The notes under the pieces are model-generated. The model was not told the DNA's origin and ran no database searches. It saw only the letters and a program-made list of their open reading frames with translations. A DNA stretch of 64,000 nt, from contig CALSNT010000012.1 in assembly GCA_943787785.1 (NCBI GenBank), positions 162,402-226,401 of the forward strand. Direction: 5' to 3'. Positions 61,433 through 64,000 of this stretch are shown one piece after another. The position numbers were made by a program, and so were the translations under genes. The DNA is from an uncultured Paracoccaceae bacterium (lineage in GTDB: Bacteria > Pseudomonadota > Alphaproteobacteria > Rhodobacterales > Rhodobacteraceae). Position 1 is the first letter of the stretch, and every line of letters begins with the position of its first letter.

Positions 61433-63343
61433 ATGGAAAGTTTCCTGTTCCAAGCCACAATCTACCTCGGCGCATCCGTCATAGCGGTGCCAATCGCCGC
61501 GCGCCTCGGCCTCGGATCGGTGCTCGGATATCTGCTGGCGGGCATCGCCATCGGCCCGCTGCTTGGACTGGTCGGCAACGAAACCCAAAGCCTGCAGCAT
61601 TTCGCCGAATTCGGCGTCGTGATGATGCTGTTCCTGATCGGACTGGAGTTGGAGCCACGTGCCCTCTGGGACATGCGCCACAAACTGCTGGGCTACGGCG
61701 GCGCGCAGATCGGGCTTACCATCGCGGCGGTTTTTGCCGGATCGCTGTTCTTCGGCCTGCCCTGGCAAACGTCTCTGGCAATCGGCATGATCTTCGCGCT
61801 GTCCTCGACCGCGATCGTGCTGCAAACGCTGGATGAAAAGGCGCTGATGCAGACCGGCGGCGGGCGGGCGTCGTTCTCGGTGCTGCTGACCCAGGACATC
61901 GCCGTAATCCCGATGCTGGTCATCATCCCGCTGCTGGCGCTGCCAGGTCTATTCGGGCATGGGATGGCCGACGATATCGAGGGGGATCACGGCACGAGTG
62001 GCACAGATCACGGTGCGGCCGCAGCGGATCATGGTGGCGCAACTCTGTCCTTGGTCGACGGTCTGCCCGGCTGGGGCGTTGCGTTGGTCACGCTCGGGGC
62101 CATCGGCATCATCGTGCTGCTAGGAATCTTCGCCTTCCGCCCCCTGTTCCGCTTTATCCACGCCGCCCGCCTGCGCGAGATGTATACCGCCACGGCCTTG
62201 CTGATCGTCGTCGGCATCGCAGTCCTGATGATTATGGTGGGCCTGTCCCCCGCGCTCGGGACATTTCTCGCCGGAGTTCTACTGGCCAGCTCCGAATTCA
62301 AGCACGAGCTGGAAAGCGACATCGAACCCTTCAAAGGCCTGCTGCTGGGATTGTTCTTCATCACCGTGGGCGCGGGCATCAATTTCGGCGTGCTGTTCGG
62401 AGACCCGTTCACGATCATCGGGCTGACCCTGCTGTTAATGCTGACCAAGGGCGCGGTACTGTACGCCATTGCCTTCGCATTCAAAATGCGCGGACGCGAC
62501 CGCTGGCTGTTCACCCTCGGTCTGGCGCAAGCAGGCGAATTCGGCTTCGTGCTGATCTCATTTTCGCTGCAGCAATCCGTTCTTCCCGGCGCGCTAGGCG
62601 AAAGTCTGCTACTGGTCGTGGCGCTTTCGATGCTGCTGACGCCGCTGTTCTTCATTGGATACGAAGTCATTTCGCGCCGCATGGCCGAGGCGGGCGACGA
62701 CACGCCCCATGACGAGATTGACGAGCAGCAACCGATCATCATCGCCGGGGTCGGTCGATTCGGGCAGGTCGTCAACCGAATGCTACAGACCACCGGGTTC
62801 AAGACGACCGTTCTGGATCACAACCTCAAGACCATCGAACTGATGCGCCAGTTCGGCTTCAAAGCCTTCTTCGGCGATCCGACCCGCCCCGAGCTGTTAC
62901 GCTCAGCCGGCTTGGCAACGGCGCGTGTGCTGGTGGTGGCTGTGGATGATGCGGAGGCCGCTGTAAAACTCGTCGCTCACGCGCGCGCAGAACGCCCCGA
63001 CCTGCACATCGTCGCGCGCGCCTATGACCGGGTGCATACCTATCGCCTCTACCGCGCCGGGGCCAACGACATCGTGCGCGAGATGTTCGACAGCTCGCTG
63101 CGTGTCGGACGCTACGCGCTCGAACATCTGGGCTTCACCGAATACGAAGCCGCCGAGGCCGAGCGCCTGTTCTATCACGGCGACAGGGACGCCCTGGCCG
63201 AGCTCGCCCCGCTGTGGAACCCCGACATACCGGTTGCGAAGAACACTGCCTACATTGAGCGCGCCAAGGAGCTGAGCAATCAGCTGGAAACAGCGATCCT
63301 GACCCAGTTGGCCGAAAAGCCGAAGACCGGGACGGATGGGTAG
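61433..63343 (+). CDS. Kef-type monovalent cation:proton antiporter (CPA2) with TrkA-N domain
   Basis: 636 residues. About 12 membrane segments (1-420) with VLGYLLAGIAIGPLLGLVGN, ALSSTAIVLQTLDEKALM and LGLAQAGEFGFVLISFSLQQ (the GEF motif), then a TrkA-N (RCK) domain: IIIAGVGRFGQVVNRMLQTT, FFGDPTRPELLRSAGL. Length and order match KefB/KefC. Unusual: a His/Asp/Gly-rich loop at about 175-203 (GHGMADDIEGDHG, TDHGAAAADHGG) between membrane helices. Substrate ion (K+ or Na+) not fixed. Confidence 0.92.
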   Translation: MESFLFQATIYLGASVIAVPIAARLGLGSVLGYLLAGIAIGPLLGLVGNETQSLQHFAEFGVVMMLFLIGLELEPRALWDMRHKLLGYGGAQIGLTIAAVFAGSLFFGLPWQTSLAIGMIFALSSTAIVLQTLDEKALMQTGGGRASFSVLLTQDIAVIPMLVIIPLLALPGLFGHGMADDIEGDHGTSGTDHGAAAADHGGATLSLVDGLPGWGVALVTLGAIGIIVLLGIFAFRPLFRFIHAARLREMYTATALLIVVGIAVLMIMVGLSPALGTFLAGVLLASSEFKHELESDIEPFKGLLLGLFFITVGAGINFGVLFGDPFTIIGLTLLLMLTKGAVLYAIAFAFKMRGRDRWLFTLGLAQAGEFGFVLISFSLQQSVLPGALGESLLLVVALSMLLTPLFFIGYEVISRRMAEAGDDTPHDEIDEQQPIIIAGVGRFGQVVNRMLQTTGFKTTVLDHNLKTIELMRQFGFKAFFGDPTRPELLRSAGLATARVLVVAVDDAEAAVKLVAHARAERPDLHIVARAYDRVHTYRLYRAGANDIVREMFDSSLRVGRYALEHLGFTEYEAAEAERLFYHGDRDALAELAPLWNPDIPVAKNTAYIERAKELSNQLETAILTQLAEKPKTGTDG

Positions 63344-63400
63344 AAGCGAGGTCACAGTTCAGGATCGGCCTGATTAGACGTCTGTGACTCAACCCGAAAT

Positions 63401-63431
63401 CAAGCCTGAAAGGCACCGGGCGAGCGCCTGA
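63401..63431 (+). repeat. 31-base intergenic repeat, copy 2
   Basis: Same repeat as at 54515-54545 (three differences). It also lies between a plus-strand gene end (Kef) and a converging minus-strand gene (DUF2147). Confidence 0.6.
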
Positions 63432-63496
63432 CGTGCATTTTGCCGCGATGAACCTCCGCCCAAAGCCACGCGCGCCTTTCGACCCGCGCCTCGGCC

Positions 63497-63889
63497 TCAG
63501 TTCACCCGCGACCAGTTCTGCTTTCGGCAAATCGCGAACACGCAGCCGGACACGACCAGCGCATTGCCATCTAGCTGCATCTTGCTGCCGTATGTCTTGT
63601 CGCGGTCCGGCGCATAAATCTTGCCCTTAACGTATTTCCCACCCGCTTGCGGCTGCATGTCCCAGACAATCTGGCGACCGATGTGATCCGACGGACGCGA
63701 AGCCCCTGTGCTATTGAACGCCTTCATCAATGTACCGCAGATCTTCGCGCCGCATTCCGCAATCTTCACATGGCCGAAGTTGCCGTTGTCGTCGGGCTGC
63801 GTTTTCCAGATGCCAACTGCCGGATCTGCTGCCAGCGCCGAGCTTGCCAGAAATGCCGTGACTGCGGCGATCATCGTGATGCGTGTCAT
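63497..63889 (-). CDS. DUF2147 family secreted protein
   Basis: 130 residues. Signal peptide (about 1-20, ending SALAAD), then the DUF2147 beta-barrel: VGIWKTQPDDNGNFGHVKIA, ECGAKICGTLMKAFN, YVKGKIYAPDRDKTYGSKMQ, LDGNALVVSGCVFAICRKQN. Four cysteines probably make two disulfides in the periplasm. Function unknown. Confidence 0.88.
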   Translation of the reverse strand: MTRITMIAAVTAFLASSALAADPAVGIWKTQPDDNGNFGHVKIAECGAKICGTLMKAFNSTGASRPSDHIGRQIVWDMQPQAGGKYVKGKIYAPDRDKTYGSKMQLDGNALVVSGCVFAICRKQNWSRVN

Positions 63890-64000
63890 ATCTCAACTCC
63901 CTATCGTGACTGGGCGCTGGATACGCCACGCAGGCAGGTTTCCCTTAGATTAACGCCACGGAGACCCCTTGGCAGCGACGCAACGTCATGGCAGGTGGAC

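Noticed and set aside
1..64000. CRISPR array, tRNA or rRNA genes, prophage or integrase
   Set aside because: No regularly spaced repeats, cloverleaf-like stretches, rRNA-like sequence or phage structural genes were recognised; a tRNAscan or Infernal run would confirm.

Overview
This 64 kb window looks like chromosomal DNA of an alphaproteobacterium of the order Rhodobacterales (Roseobacter/Rhodobacter type). The evidence is the gene content: a sox locus in the order soxT-R-S / V-W / X-Y-Z-A-B-C-D, a polyol operon in the Rhodobacter order smoE-F-G-K-S-mtlK, a class I 5-aminolevulinate synthase (hemA), and a thiosulfate-oxidising, aromatic-degrading lifestyle. Coding density is high and GC-rich. 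No rRNA, tRNA, CRISPR array or prophage was seen.

Layout. (1) 0-8.3 kb: an FNR/FixK-type regulator, an envelope/stress module (polymer-forming membrane protein, DUF2267, DUF3775, two tandem-Usp proteins, CbpA/CbpM chaperone pair, nuclease-family and membrane proteins). Two divergent promoters here carry FNR-like boxes. (2) 8.5-23.8 kb: sulfur oxidation. A pair of metallo-beta-lactamase-fold proteins, a YeeE/YedE thiosulfate-type transporter, a DUF302-hemA unit with its own FNR-like box, a DsrE-like protein, soxDCBAZYX, soxWV, then divergent soxS-soxR-soxT. Three ATTC-N8-GAAT type operators (soxW/soxX, soxV/soxS, and in front of the metallo-beta-lactamase pair) fit the SoxR/SqrR family, whose cysteine pair is present in the soxR product. 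(3) 24.3-26.4 kb: a FecR-domain pseudogene and a stack of broken insertion sequences. (4) 26.4-34 kb: sorbitol/mannitol ABC uptake and dehydrogenases with a LacI-type regulator. (5) 34-39.5 kb: a sparse AT-richer stretch with an orphan DUF3489 gene, an SLC13-type transporter, a tandem-repeat secreted protein and a lytic transglycosylase. (6) 39.5-50.4 kb, all on the minus strand: a nucleoside-type ABC transporter with frameshifts in two of its genes, a catechol-dioxygenase-type VOC protein, a TRAP transporter, a LigM-type O-demethylase and a GntR/FCD regulator with two TGTATACA operators. (7) 50.4-64 kb: glycosyltransferase-like gene, a frameshifted porin-like gene, metY, a SIMPL protein, a 1023-residue PilM/GspL-to-PilP/GspC-like bitopic protein, an epimerase, hppD with a divergent Lrp regulator, a Kef-type antiporter and a DUF2147 protein.

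How the parts work together. Thiosulfate or persulfide would be imported by the SoxT-like carriers, oxidised in the periplasm by SoxXA, SoxYZ, SoxB and Sox(CD)2, kept reduced by SoxV/SoxW/SoxS, and sensed by SoxR. The FNR-type sites link the stress proteins and haem synthesis to oxygen supply. The 39.5-50.4 kb block looks like a substrate-induced uptake and demethylation/ring-cleavage unit for methoxylated aromatics. Least expected are the SoxR-type operator ahead of a metallo-beta-lactamase pair, one member of which has lost most of its zinc motif; the giant PilM/PilP-like protein; an N-terminal anchor and coiled coil on SoxD; and the concentration of single-base frameshifts in the BMP-type ABC operon.
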